Positions 27,376 to 36,561 are shown, numbered from the stretch's first letter. The stretch: 64,000 nucleotides of DNA from Leptonema sp964619535 (GCA_964619535.1 CAZUEX010000005.1:124001-188000), one strand, 5' to 3'. The notes: generated from the sequence alone by a model not told the origin. Numbers and translations are program-made.

Positions 27376-27407
27376 GCAAAAAAGGCCGGGATGTCCCGGC
27401 CTTTTGC
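27376..27407 (-). terminator. Strong intrinsic terminator after the FlgM-like gene
   Basis: GGCCGGGA and TCCCGGCC form a perfect 8-bp stem (27384-27391, 27394-27401), flanked by A-runs and T-runs on both strands, giving a TTTTTT tail on the minus strand. It isolates the hsd operon from the upstream genes and could act in both directions. Confidence 0.9.
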
Positions 27408-27425
27408 TTATGGCTGTGGCGGCTC

Positions 27426-27719
27426 TCAGCGCGAAAGAAAGATATCGGCAATGCTATCGGCGGCCTTGCCAAGGATTTCATCGGAGGGGTTGTCGTAGAC
27501 GCCTTCGGCCAGGCGCTGGCGTACCTCTTTCAGCTTATCCGTGCGGTTCTCTGTGGACAGAGCAAGCTTCTTCACGCGGTCGATGTTTTGCTGACGCATC
27601 GCCGCATCAGAGATCGTGACGTTATCTCTGGGAGCATCGGGACGATTGAGCTCTGCTTTCGTCTGAATCTTTTTCGGTCCATATCCTGGACCTATGCCGC
27701 CTACTTTATCCACAACCAT
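27426..27719 (-). CDS. FlgM-like protein (possible anti-sigma-28 factor)
   Basis: A 97-residue protein, typical length for FlgM. The C-terminal half (DNVTISDAAMRQQNIDRVKK, then TDKLKEVRQRLAEGVYDNPS) follows the pattern of FlgM's sigma-binding helices, with the R-x-D-K-x-x-x-x-R/K and G-x-Y segments, and an end IADIFLSR. The N-terminus is Gly/Pro-rich and flexible, as in FlgM, which is exported by the flagellum. It stands alone between rsmI and the hsd operon and is followed by a terminator. The identification is by pattern only; a spirochaete-specific regulator is an alternative. Confidence 0.65.
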   Translation of the reverse strand: MVVDKVGGIGPGYGPKKIQTKAELNRPDAPRDNVTISDAAMRQQNIDRVKKLALSTENRTDKLKEVRQRLAEGVYDNPSDEILGKAADSIADIFLSR

Positions 27720-27778
27720 CAGGATGTACCTCAGTCACAATATCGGTCAGATGCACAGAAAAGTGAAACATTTTCTTC

Positions 27779-28477
27779 TTATTTTCCGCCTTCAGGCCGC
27801 CCGATGAGCACCGTAAATTCGCCCTTTTTTACAAAATCGGGCACCGGTCCGCCCGGCGGTATCTCAATGAACTGCTCGTGCATCTTCGTGATCTCCCGGC
27901 CTACAAGAACGGGGCGATCGGGCAGGATCTCAAGGATCTCGCCCAGCAGCCTGTCAATGCGGTGCACCGACTCATACAACACTATCACTCCGTCAAATTC
28001 TACCATCTGTTCAAGGCTTTTTCGCCTTTTGCCGGGCTTCGGGCTTAGAAATCCTGCAAAAATGGTGGGATTTGCCTGCCAGCCGCTTACCGAAAGGGCG
28101 GCCGTCATGGCAGAGGCCCCCGGCAGCGGGATGACGGGAATGGCAGGGGCCCGCTGGCGGATCTCACGCACAAGATGCGAAACGGGATCAGAGATGCCCG
28201 GCGTGCCAGCGTCGGTCACGAAAACAACGGCCTTGCCTGCCTGCAGCTCGGCCAGGGCGAAGTCGATGTCCTCCCGCAGGCGATGAATGCGAAAGGACTT
28301 CAGGGGCTTTGCGATGCCAAAATGCTTCAAAAGCAGACCGGTTTTTCGTGTATCTTCGGCCAGAATCAGATCGGCCGTCTGCAGTGCATCCAGAACCCGC
28401 AGTGTGATGTCACGCAGGTTGCCGATGGGAGTGGCGGCTACATAGAGGCCGGGGCCGATCTTCTCAGTTGCAGTCAT
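27779..28477 (-). CDS. rsmI: 16S rRNA (cytidine1402-2'-O)-methyltransferase
   Basis: Methylates the 2'-O of C1402 in the decoding centre, 232 residues. Family motifs are GLYVAATPIGNLRDITLRVL, LILAEDTRKTGLLLKHF, the SAM site VTDAGTPGISDPVSHLV, and VIPLPGASAMTAALSVSGW. The length is slightly shorter than usual (~285) and the C-terminal extension is reduced. It begins 14 nt inside the end of the upstream lipoprotein gene. Confidence 0.95.
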   Translation of the reverse strand: MTATEKIGPGLYVAATPIGNLRDITLRVLDALQTADLILAEDTRKTGLLLKHFGIAKPLKSFRIHRLREDIDFALAELQAGKAVVFVTDAGTPGISDPVSHLVREIRQRAPAIPVIPLPGASAMTAALSVSGWQANPTIFAGFLSPKPGKRRKSLEQMVEFDGVIVLYESVHRIDRLLGEILEILPDRPVLVGREITKMHEQFIEIPPGGPVPDFVKKGEFTVLIGRPEGGK

Positions 28478-28991
28478 TGATCGTAGGGCAGGTCAGAGCG
28501 GTCAGGCAGGCAGAAAGCTGCGGTCCGGGCTGGGAATACTGACCGTTTAAGAGCACCGCCCGCATGGCAAAGTAGTACACACGGCAGTACTGAAAGTGCT
28601 CTGGTGAAGGAGGAGGCTTGAAATAGGCAATGGTCTGCGTTTTCAGGTTGGTCGATAGCGTGCTGGCCTCATCCTTTGTGTGGCGAAAGGTGGGATCGAT
28701 GCCGTCTGGCAGGTAAGGGGAGCCGGCCGCTCCGGTAATGATGGCCTCGCTTGAAAGCACTGTCTTGCTGACATAGAGGTTGTAGCCGATAAACTCATCC
28801 TCCTGGTTCGTGACGTAATACGAAACCTTGAAGGCGGGTGCTCCCACGTCAGAGGGCACCGGCTCCACGTTTACAAGGGTCGGAGCACCGATGGCCAGCA
28901 GGGACGAGATCGGATAGACCGGCGAATCGGTATTCGTGCCACAGCCGGCAAGAAAGGCCGATGCAAGACAGAGCTTCAAAAAGGCTCGCAT
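28464..28991 (-). CDS. Putative lipoprotein upstream of rsmI
   Basis: A 175-residue secreted lipoprotein. The ATG at 28991 gives MRAFLKLCLASAFLAGCGTN, a clear signal with lipobox LAGC. AGGAGG lies unusually close before this ATG (1 nt), so the exact start is a little uncertain. The mature part has SYYVTNQEDEFIGYNLYVSK, suggesting an Ig/fibronectin-like fold, and several Cys. No function was recognised. It overlaps rsmI by 14 nt and follows the glycogen synthase gene by 100 nt. Confidence 0.75.
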   Translation of the reverse strand: MRAFLKLCLASAFLAGCGTNTDSPVYPISSLLAIGAPTLVNVEPVPSDVGAPAFKVSYYVTNQEDEFIGYNLYVSKTVLSSEAIITGAAGSPYLPDGIDPTFRHTKDEASTLSTNLKTQTIAYFKPPPSPEHFQYCRVYYFAMRAVLLNGQYSQPGPQLSACLTALTCPTINDCN

Positions 28992-29091
28992 GCCTCCTGT
29001 TTTACAGCAGGCAATGTTAGGGCAAGCCCTTTCACGGGTGGGCGCCCGCCCTGCTGGCGTCCGGGGATTGCTCTGAGGATGCTTCCGGGAG

Positions 29092-30921
29092 TCAGGGCGT
29101 CTGCGGGGGCCTTTCTTCTTCTCGCAGCTGTTCAAAATGCAGGAGGGCCAGGGCATGGGCCTTCCAGTAGTTCTCTACCAGCAGGTTCCAGTCGAACTGA
29201 TCGCCTGTGCTTTCCACACGGTTGCGCATCTCAATACGCTCCCGCCGGTTCAGACTGAGAAAGCTCATCAGCTGATCGACAAGGTGATTGGCGCTTTCGT
29301 CGAAGCTCAACTGGTTGCGCCGGCAGATATACAGGCCCTTTTTTTCATGGTCTGGCATCTGTCTTTGAATATAGGAACCAAAGCCGGCCAGGTCGCTTGT
29401 AATCGAGGGGATGCCAAGGGCCGCGCATTCCATGGGAGTGTATCCCCACGGCTCGTAGTAGCTTGGAAATACACCGAGATGGGTTCCGCGAACGAACTGG
29501 TCGTAGTCCAGGCCGAGCAGCGGACTCGTGCCCGAAAGAAACTCCGGATGATAGATCACCTTTACCGGATCCTCCGGACCGTTGTTCAGATAACAGCTGC
29601 GCAGCTGGTTTAAGATGGCATCTTCGCCTTCATAAAGCATATCATGGGTACAGGTGGCCGGCCAGCCCTGTCGCAGCCAGGCATGATGCTGCCTCTTTAA
29701 GGCCATCTGTGCGTTCTCTTCAAGCAGATCCTCTACCGTTGGCAGCTTGCCAAGGGCCGTTGTGTAAAGAAGCTTCTCGGTCATCCGCTCGCTGATGCGT
29801 TCGCAGGTCTGCTTCAGGTCGCGAAACATCATCTGACTTTTCAGCACCTCGACGTTGATGCCGCGTACAGGGGCCCGGGTGACGATAAAGGCAATGACCG
29901 TCTGGCCGGATTTTTCCTGCTTCAGCCTGTAGTTCAGTCTGGCCAGGGCTTCAATAAAGAGGTCGATGCCTTTGTTGCGGTATTCGTAGCGTCCGGCCGT
30001 GAAGATGTAGATGGTGTTGTCCAGATCAAAGGTATAACTCGGATAAAAATGCCCCATGACGAATTCATGGATGGCCTGCTTGTAAAGCTGATGCAGGTTC
30101 TGGAATTCATGCAGGGCTGCAAAACGCCGTATGTTCAGTCCGTTTGGCAGGACGTGATCGGGCTTGCGGCCAAGAAGATGCTCTGCCTCAACGGCCGTGA
30201 TGTCGCTGACGGTCGTGAAGCAATCCGCTCCATGGGCAGCGGCCCGTTCAATGGCAAAGCGGTTGAAGATGCCGCGATCGCCGGCTGCCCTGTAGGCATC
30301 GATGGACGGAAGCCTTCCGTAGAAGAAGGGATCGTCCGATGCAAGATACCGCCCGAGCAGCGTTGCATGCGTGGTGAAGACGGTGGCAATGTCTGCGCCG
30401 CGCCGCTTTAGTACGGGGATGGCAACGCCGCCCATCCATTCATGGAAATGGGCCACAATGGGAAGCCTGTTCTCATCGGGCATCCCCTCGATCTCTGTTT
30501 GCAGCTGCTCGAGGTAGTCCGCCACCAGATAGCCAAACAGGACGACGTCGTTTACCTCTGGCTCATCCCCTGCATCGATCTGATGGTCTTTCCATAGAAA
30601 GTATTTGCATTCTGCAAGCCTGTCCCAGGCGGAAAGGTAATCGATGAGCACAACAAGAGGCTTCCCGCTGACCAGCCATCGGCCACAGTGCACCTGCATG
30701 CCTGTCCGGCCCGTGGCCGCCGCTGCCCGGTGAAACGGAGTATCTTCGTCCGTTTCTTCGAATTCGATCGAGGCCGTGGCCTGATTATAGGGACCGATCA
30801 GGCAGTAGCGGTTTGCCAGCCGGGCCGTCATCGAAGGGGCTTTACTGCGAAGAACGGTGTAGATACCGCCCAGCTGCCAGCAAACCTCCCATGCAGTTTC
30901 GACGACCCAGGCTTCCTTCAT
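29092..30921 (-). CDS. Eukaryote-type (GT3) glycogen synthase
   Basis: Transfers glucose from UDP-glucose to glycogen, 609 residues. Unlike the bacterial GlgA (GT5), it matches animal and fungal glycogen synthases: the start EVCWQLGGIYTVLRSKAPSM, HFHEWMGGVAIPVLKRRGAD, TVFTTHATLLGRYLASD, and the hallmark GVFPSYYEPWGYTPMECAAL followed by GIPSITSDLAGFG, containing the catalytic Glu residues. The C-terminal regulatory arm of animal enzymes is missing. The ATG at 30921 was preferred over a GTG at 30939. A single gene in its strand block; no glgB or glgP is adjacent. Confidence 0.93.
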   Translation of the reverse strand: MKEAWVVETAWEVCWQLGGIYTVLRSKAPSMTARLANRYCLIGPYNQATASIEFEETDEDTPFHRAAAATGRTGMQVHCGRWLVSGKPLVVLIDYLSAWDRLAECKYFLWKDHQIDAGDEPEVNDVVLFGYLVADYLEQLQTEIEGMPDENRLPIVAHFHEWMGGVAIPVLKRRGADIATVFTTHATLLGRYLASDDPFFYGRLPSIDAYRAAGDRGIFNRFAIERAAAHGADCFTTVSDITAVEAEHLLGRKPDHVLPNGLNIRRFAALHEFQNLHQLYKQAIHEFVMGHFYPSYTFDLDNTIYIFTAGRYEYRNKGIDLFIEALARLNYRLKQEKSGQTVIAFIVTRAPVRGINVEVLKSQMMFRDLKQTCERISERMTEKLLYTTALGKLPTVEDLLEENAQMALKRQHHAWLRQGWPATCTHDMLYEGEDAILNQLRSCYLNNGPEDPVKVIYHPEFLSGTSPLLGLDYDQFVRGTHLGVFPSYYEPWGYTPMECAALGIPSITSDLAGFGSYIQRQMPDHEKKGLYICRRNQLSFDESANHLVDQLMSFLSLNRRERIEMRNRVESTGDQFDWNLLVENYWKAHALALLHFEQLREEERPPQTP

Positions 30922-30990
30922 GCAAACGAGATCATACACGAAGGTGGAAAACCTTCAATCGTATTTTTGGCCCTGGCAGCTTTTTATCTC

Positions 30991-31019
30991 TTGACGGATC
31001 CGTAAGGGCCCTGTATGCT
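30991..31019 (+). promoter_or_regulatory. Sigma70-type promoter for the fadR operon
   Basis: TTGACG at 30991-30996, a 17-nt spacer, and TATGCT at 31014-31019. The spacing is ideal and the -10 overlaps the first bases of the FadR-type operator. Confidence 0.75.
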
Positions 31020-31040
31020 TAACTGGTCCGACCAGTTAAG
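31018..31040 (+). promoter_or_regulatory. Perfect FadR-type operator
   Basis: An 11-bp perfect inverted repeat around a single base; its core AACTGGTCCGACCAGTT (31021-31037) fits the E. coli FadR site consensus (ANCTGGTCNGACNNGTT). It lies 16 nt before the fadR start and covers the -10 and transcription start, so repression of its own operon is expected. Confidence 0.85.
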
Positions 31041-31055
31041 CAGGAGCGCAGATAA

Positions 31056-31775
31056 ATGCCCGGAGAAAGCCAGGAGACGATTGAAAAGAGCATCATTCTT
31101 AAGATCCTGAAAGCCGGGCCAGGCCAGACATTGCCTTCGGAGCGCAATCTGGCCAGCGAGCTTGGCGTAAACCGACAGCCCTTACGAGAGGCCCTGCAAC
31201 GGCTGAGCCGCGACGGCTGGATTGAGATACGGCACGGCCGCTCCACCGTCATTCGCAACTACCGGGAAGAGGGCGGCCTGGGCGTCCTTGATGCCATGGC
31301 GCGACTGGAGCTTCTCGATAAAGACTGGATCTCTTCTTTATTAGAAGTGCGGCTTGCCCTGGCCCCTGCCTATACGCATGCAGCCGTTTCAAAGAATGCG
31401 GCGGCCATTGCCTCCTACCTGCAGCGCTCCGGGCTGCTTCTCGATAAGGCGGACGCCTTTGCCATCTACGACTGGCAGCTACACCGACTGCTCTGCGTGG
31501 AATCTGGCAATCCGGTCTTTACCATGCTGCTGAATGGCTTTCGCGGTGTGTACAGGCAGGCTGGCGAAACCTACTTCTCTTTGCCCGGCTCGCGAGAAAC
31601 GTCCATGACATTCTATGCCAGCCTGCAGGCAGCGCTGAAGGACCCGGACCGGGCCGCCGAGGAGGTGCGCCTCGTTATGAAACGCAGTATTGATATATGG
31701 AAGGCTGCATCAGCCTCCATTCCACAGATGAATGAAAAATTACCCGGAAACCAAACCGGAGGGAGTAAAGTATGA
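31056..31775 (+). CDS. fadR: FadR-like GntR-family transcriptional regulator
   Basis: A GntR/FadR-family regulator of 239 residues. The winged helix (residues ~8-70) has LPSERNLASELGVNRQPLRE, very close to E. coli FadR. The C-terminal all-helical domain includes AIYDWQLHRLLCVESGNPVF and TMLLNGFRGVYRQAGETYF, matching the acyl-CoA-binding FadR_C domain. In E. coli it senses long-chain acyl-CoA. A perfect FadR-type operator lies over its promoter and it heads an operon with a 4-nt overlap to the next gene. Acyl-CoA is inferred as the effector. Confidence 0.9.
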   Translation: MPGESQETIEKSIILKILKAGPGQTLPSERNLASELGVNRQPLREALQRLSRDGWIEIRHGRSTVIRNYREEGGLGVLDAMARLELLDKDWISSLLEVRLALAPAYTHAAVSKNAAAIASYLQRSGLLLDKADAFAIYDWQLHRLLCVESGNPVFTMLLNGFRGVYRQAGETYFSLPGSRETSMTFYASLQAALKDPDRAAEEVRLVMKRSIDIWKAASASIPQMNEKLPGNQTGGSKV

Positions 31776-33370
31776 GACGCTGGAACGGATGGGGAGATGA
31801 CTCCATTAATGTAGGGTTACCCGAAGAAGGAATACGTTTCCTGGAAGATATTACGGGCAAGGCAACGCCACCGGTAGATTTAACCTTTGAAGAAGCCATC
31901 GACCGGGTTGGTCCGTCGCTTCTTGCAGGGATGCCCGGGGTCGATACCTCGGCCGGAGCAAGGCTTTTGCATGCACGCGGCCAATCTCTGCCTGACTGGC
32001 TGGCCCTGCGTCAGGGGCTTGGACTGGAATTTCCCGATGGGGTGGCCTTTCCTGAAAGTGAAGACGATGTTCGACGACTGCTTTCTGCAGCAGCCGAAAA
32101 GAAGGCCGTTGTGGTCGTTTACGGCGGTGGCACAAGCGTGGTCGGTCATATTAACCGTCCTGCAGGCAAGCGCCCTGTGCTTGTTCTGAATATGAGCCGC
32201 ATGAACCGTCTTCTGCATTTTGACCCCGCAAGCCGTCTGGCCCGTTTTCAGGCGGGAGTGGCCGGCCCGGATGTGGAACGTCAGCTGGCTCCTCACGGAA
32301 TGATGCTCGGTCATTTTCCGCAGTCCTATGAATACAGTACGCTTGGCGGATGGGTGGCATCTCGCTCCAGCGGTCAGCAAAGCCTGTACTACGGGCGTAT
32401 CGAAGACCAGTTTGCAGGTGGACGCATCATCACAACAGAGGGCGACATCGATCTTCCGGTTCATCCTGCAAGTGCTGCCGGGCCCGATCTACGACAGATA
32501 CTTCTGGGCTCTGAAGGCCGTATGGGAGTGATCACAGAAGCGACCGTTCGCGCAAAACCGATCCCTGAAGAAGAGCAGTTTCATGGCATCTTCTTCCCAG
32601 ACTGGAGCCATGCAGAGGCCTTTGCAAGAGAGGCGGTGCAGACCCGTCTGCCTCTTTCGATGATGCGCCTGAGCTCTGCGCGAGAAACCTTTGTTACACT
32701 GGCCCTGTCCGGTCATGGCTCGCTGATTCGCTGGCTGGAGCGTTATCTTGCCCTTCGCGGCATCGGTGAAGGCAAGTGTTTGATGATCATCGGTGTTACA
32801 GGCACCAGGGCACATGTACGTCATACGAAGAAGCTGGCAGGGCGTCTGGTTTCGCGTTACGGTGGTGTGTGGCTGGGCCAGAAGCTTGGCAGTGCCTGGA
32901 AGAAGAATCGGTTCCGTGCCCCTTATATGCGCAACTCTCTGTGGGAAATGGGCTGGGCTGTGGACACCCTGGAAACGGCCGTTCCCTGGGATCGGGTCAC
33001 AGACGGAGTGCGTCGCATCGAAGAGGCACTGGAGAAGGCGGCCAGAGACACAGCGGGCGAGAACCTGCTTCTTTATACCCACCTTTCGCATCTCTATGGA
33101 TCGGGCTCAGCCATCTACACAACCTATGTCTTTCGTATTCAGGACACTCCTGAAAAAACGCTGCAGCTATGGCAGAGTATGAAGGGCGCTGCCAGTAGCG
33201 AGATTGTGGCCATGGGCGGAACGATCAGCCACCAGCATGGTGTGGGTCGGGATCACTCCCCGTATCTTCCTGCAGAGAAGGGAGAGCAGGGCATGAAGAT
33301 GATTGAATCGGTGATTAAAACAACCGATCCCAATGGTCTGTTTGATACAGGAAACCTTACACAGAGGTAA
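31772..33370 (+). CDS. Alkyl-DHAP synthase-like FAD oxidase
   Basis: A 532-residue vanillyl-alcohol-oxidase-family flavoprotein close to alkyldihydroxyacetonephosphate synthase, the enzyme that makes the ether bond of alkyl lipids from acyl-DHAP and a fatty alcohol. It begins RRWNGWGDDSINVGLPEEGI as AGPS homologues do, has FAD loops VVVVYGGGTSVVGHINRPAG (~112-131) and SYEYSTLGGWVASRSSGQQS, and ends with the active-site HQHGVGRDH (487-495). The start overlaps fadR by 4 nt. It lacks the peroxisomal signal of the animal enzyme. An undetermined FAD oxidase of the same family remains possible. Confidence 0.88.
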   Translation: MRRWNGWGDDSINVGLPEEGIRFLEDITGKATPPVDLTFEEAIDRVGPSLLAGMPGVDTSAGARLLHARGQSLPDWLALRQGLGLEFPDGVAFPESEDDVRRLLSAAAEKKAVVVVYGGGTSVVGHINRPAGKRPVLVLNMSRMNRLLHFDPASRLARFQAGVAGPDVERQLAPHGMMLGHFPQSYEYSTLGGWVASRSSGQQSLYYGRIEDQFAGGRIITTEGDIDLPVHPASAAGPDLRQILLGSEGRMGVITEATVRAKPIPEEEQFHGIFFPDWSHAEAFAREAVQTRLPLSMMRLSSARETFVTLALSGHGSLIRWLERYLALRGIGEGKCLMIIGVTGTRAHVRHTKKLAGRLVSRYGGVWLGQKLGSAWKKNRFRAPYMRNSLWEMGWAVDTLETAVPWDRVTDGVRRIEEALEKAARDTAGENLLLYTHLSHLYGSGSAIYTTYVFRIQDTPEKTLQLWQSMKGAASSEIVAMGGTISHQHGVGRDHSPYLPAEKGEQGMKMIESVIKTTDPNGLFDTGNLTQR

Positions 33371-33389
33371 GGCCTGCCAGGAGGACTTG

Positions 33390-34928
33390 ATGAAGACGAA
33401 ACAGGAAAAACGACGCAGCGTCTTTGCTGCGTTGAAACAGGATCCACCCGATCTGATCATTGCAGGCGGTGGAGTTACAGGTGGAGGGATTGCCCGCGAA
33501 GCTGCCCTTGCAGGTTTGAAGGTACTGCTCGTTGAATCCATGGATTTCGGATGGGGATCCTCCAGCTGTTCTTCGAAGCTGGTGCATGGTGGTCTGCGTT
33601 ATCTGCAAACGGGTCAGCCAGGCGTTACCTATCGCTCGGTGCGTGAGCGTGAGGCCTTGATGAAAGAACTGCCCGGCCTGATCCGTCCGCTGGATTTTGC
33701 ACTGCCTGTGTATAAGGCAAAAGACAAAATCCTTTTCAAGATCGGGTTAACCGTATACGACCTCTTTGCCGGCAAATCGTATCACAGACCGGTTTCGGTG
33801 AGGGCCATGAAGGAGGCCTTTCCCGGTCTGCGCTCCAATCATCTGAAGGGGGGCTACATCTACTATGATGCGCAAACGGATGACATGCGTCTTGTGATGC
33901 GCATTCTGCATGATGCAGAAAAGGCCGGTGCAACGGTGATGAACTATGCTCCCCTTGTTCGGCCGGTTCTCGAAGATGGTGTGGTGAAGTCTGTGGTCAT
34001 CAGGGATCGACTGGATCAGACAGAGCATACCATTCCCTGTAAGATTCTTGTAAATGCCACGGGTGCCAACGTAGATCAGCTGCGCGAAACACTGGGACTG
34101 CCCCGGCTAATCCGACCTCTACGTGGTAGTCACATCGTCTTTAAAAAAGAAAGGCTTCCTGTAACAAAGGCCCTGGCCTTTTCGCATCCGGGGGATGGCC
34201 GCAACGTCTTTGTTCTCCCCTGGCTCGGGGTAACGTTTGTGGGCACGACCGACCTGGATCATGATGGCCCTGCCGATTCCCTGCCCGTAATCAGCGAGCA
34301 GGAGCGGCAGTATCTGCTGCAGGCTGCCAATGCCATGTTCCCGGAAAGCAAACTTACCGAGGATGACATTCTTTCCACATGGTCTGGCGTGCGTCCCGTT
34401 GTGTCCAGTGGAGCAAAGGATCCGTCGAAAGAGTCACGGGACATGTTTATCGATCTGGATCGCAACCTGCTCACGGTTACAGGAGGGAAGCTGACGACCT
34501 TTCGCAACGAGGCTATCCATGCCCTGACCCGGCTGTCGGGAATCTTTCCGGCCCTGAAAGGACTGAAGCCACGGCCTTTTCAGAACCCGTCGATGCAGAA
34601 CAACGATGAGCTATCGCGGTATCTCTCTGCTGCCTATGGGGCCGATGCGGTGAGCATGGAATCCGAGGTAAGGCAGGACGCATCGCCCTTCTTCGAGGGA
34701 ACGCAGATTTTGAAGGCAGCTGCCCGCTATGCCCTGGAGAAGGAATGGGTGGTGCACCTCGAAGACCTTATGATACGCCGGCTGCGTCTTGGTATCCTCC
34801 TGCCTGAAGGCGGACGGGCCTTTCTGCCCGAAATCCGGAAGATGTGCCTTGCAGCCGGATGGAGCGAGGATCACTATGCAGAGGAAGAAGAGCGCTACCT
34901 TAAAATGGTAAGCGAGTTCTATGCTTGA
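33390..34928 (+). CDS. glpD: FAD-dependent glycerol-3-phosphate dehydrogenase
   Basis: Oxidises sn-glycerol 3-phosphate to DHAP, passing electrons to quinone at the membrane, 512 residues. The FAD dinucleotide motif IIAGGGVTGGGIAREAAL is at ~25-42 and is followed by SSSCSSKLVHGGLRYL, a GlpD hallmark, and VTGGKLTTFRNEAIH later. The ATG at 33390 is preceded by AGGAGG with ideal spacing; an upstream in-frame start lies inside the previous gene. It is 19 nt after the AGPS-like gene and 23 nt before the kinase gene, so it supplies DHAP in the same operon. Confidence 0.94.
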   Translation: MKTKQEKRRSVFAALKQDPPDLIIAGGGVTGGGIAREAALAGLKVLLVESMDFGWGSSSCSSKLVHGGLRYLQTGQPGVTYRSVREREALMKELPGLIRPLDFALPVYKAKDKILFKIGLTVYDLFAGKSYHRPVSVRAMKEAFPGLRSNHLKGGYIYYDAQTDDMRLVMRILHDAEKAGATVMNYAPLVRPVLEDGVVKSVVIRDRLDQTEHTIPCKILVNATGANVDQLRETLGLPRLIRPLRGSHIVFKKERLPVTKALAFSHPGDGRNVFVLPWLGVTFVGTTDLDHDGPADSLPVISEQERQYLLQAANAMFPESKLTEDDILSTWSGVRPVVSSGAKDPSKESRDMFIDLDRNLLTVTGGKLTTFRNEAIHALTRLSGIFPALKGLKPRPFQNPSMQNNDELSRYLSAAYGADAVSMESEVRQDASPFFEGTQILKAAARYALEKEWVVHLEDLMIRRLRLGILLPEGGRAFLPEIRKMCLAAGWSEDHYAEEEERYLKMVSEFYA

Positions 34929-34951
34929 TACATGGGGAAGGGGGAGTGTTT

Positions 34952-36493
34952 ATGAAGAATCTGATTCTGTCCCTGGATTGTGGAACGCAAAGCGTGCGTG
35001 CCCTGCTTTTTGATCCAGATGGGCATCTGCTTGATAAATCCCAGGTGCCGCTGGATTATATCGTTGAACAGCCAGGCTGGGGCGAGCAGGAGCCCGAGGT
35101 CTTCTGGCAATCCCTGGCAGAGGCCACGCAGGATCTGTTCGCCAGGCGTCCCGATGCCAGGGACCGCATCGCCGGTGTAACGCTTACATCGCAACGCGGC
35201 AGTGTGGTCAATCTCGACGAGCACGGCAAACCACTGCGCAGGGCCATTCTCTGGTTTGATAAACGACGCTGTTTTGAATTCCGTCCTGTAAAGGGACTCT
35301 GGTCTCTGGCCTTTCGCCTGATCGGCATGACCGATGCCATCCGGTATTTCGGGAGCATGGCAGAGAGTACCTGGATAGAGCATCATGAGCCGGAGATCTG
35401 GAATCGAACGGCCAAATACCTTTTGCTTTCCGGTTATCTGATCTACAGGCTGAGCGGACAGTATCGCGACTCTGTGGCCTCACAGGTTGGCTACATCCCT
35501 TTTGACTATAAAAAGCATACCTGGGCGGCCGAATCAGACTGGAAGTGGCAGATAACAGGGCTGCGACGTGACCAGCTTCCCGAGCTTGTGGAACCGGGAA
35601 AGGTGATCGGCCATATTACGGCTGAGGCTGCGCGCGAAACAGGAATCCCCGAAGGGTTACCCATCATCTCTGCCGGCGCGGACAAGGCCTGCGAAATCCT
35701 TGGCAGTGGTGTCAGTGATGAAGAGTCCGTACATCTGAGCTTTGGAACTACGGCAACGGTAAACGTACTTTCTGCAAAATACAGAGAGGCCGTTCGTTTT
35801 ATCCCTCCGTATCCTGCAGCGCTTCCCGGCCAGTACAGCATGGAGATTCAGATCTTCCGTGGCTTCTGGATGGTAAGCTGGTTCAAAAAACAGTTTGGAT
35901 TCGAAGACGAGGTGAAGGCACAGAAGTATGGCAAGACGGCCGAGGAGTTTCTGGAAGAACGGATCCGCGATATTCCTCCAGGCTCAGAAGGGCTTGTACT
36001 GCAGCCGTTCTGGTCGCCGGGCATCAAGGTGCCGGGCCCCGAAGCACGTGGTGCTGTTATCGGTTTTACAGACTGGCATAACCGTTATCACATCTATCGA
36101 GCGATCCTCGAAGGGCTGCTCTATTCTTTACGCGAAGGCAAGGAACGCATTGAAAAGTCCGGGCATACGAAGCTACGCCGTGTTGTGGCAGCAGGCGGCG
36201 GATCGCAGAGTGATGTGATCATGCAGATGACGGCCGACATCTTTGGCATGCCTGTGGAACGTCCGGCCGTATACGAGGCATCGGGACTGGGGGCCGCCAT
36301 GATTGCCGCAGCCGCCCTTGGATTCTGGCCGGATGTGCAGACAGCGGTACAGCGCATGAGCGGTGCTCCACGGCGGTTTGAGCCGGACATGTCTGTGTAC
36401 AGGCGGTATGATCGACTGTATCGCAATGTGTATCTAAAAATGTACGATCGCCTGCAGGATTTTTACAAATTCATGCATTCTGAGCTACGTTAG
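34952..36493 (+). CDS. FGGY-family carbohydrate kinase, probable glycerol kinase
   Basis: A 513-residue FGGY kinase. The N-terminal ATPase-fold start is LSLDCGTQSVRALLF, and the C-terminal domain has GLVLQPFWSPGIKVPGP and VVAAGGGSQSDVIMQMTADI, the FGGY signature 2 region, then AVYEASGLGAAMIAAAALG. Substrate could be glycerol, xylulose or another polyol. Its place after glpD favours glycerol or a glycerol ether, but the sequence alone does not decide. GGGGAG lies before the ATG at 34952. Confidence 0.88.
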   Translation: MKNLILSLDCGTQSVRALLFDPDGHLLDKSQVPLDYIVEQPGWGEQEPEVFWQSLAEATQDLFARRPDARDRIAGVTLTSQRGSVVNLDEHGKPLRRAILWFDKRRCFEFRPVKGLWSLAFRLIGMTDAIRYFGSMAESTWIEHHEPEIWNRTAKYLLLSGYLIYRLSGQYRDSVASQVGYIPFDYKKHTWAAESDWKWQITGLRRDQLPELVEPGKVIGHITAEAARETGIPEGLPIISAGADKACEILGSGVSDEESVHLSFGTTATVNVLSAKYREAVRFIPPYPAALPGQYSMEIQIFRGFWMVSWFKKQFGFEDEVKAQKYGKTAEEFLEERIRDIPPGSEGLVLQPFWSPGIKVPGPEARGAVIGFTDWHNRYHIYRAILEGLLYSLREGKERIEKSGHTKLRRVVAAGGGSQSDVIMQMTADIFGMPVERPAVYEASGLGAAMIAAAALGFWPDVQTAVQRMSGAPRRFEPDMSVYRRYDRLYRNVYLKMYDRLQDFYKFMHSELR

Positions 36494-36561
36494 CGAAAGG
36501 CCGGTTGCATGAAAAAAGGAAACGTGTTGCCTCATGGTTCGTCTCTATAAATAGAGGAACC

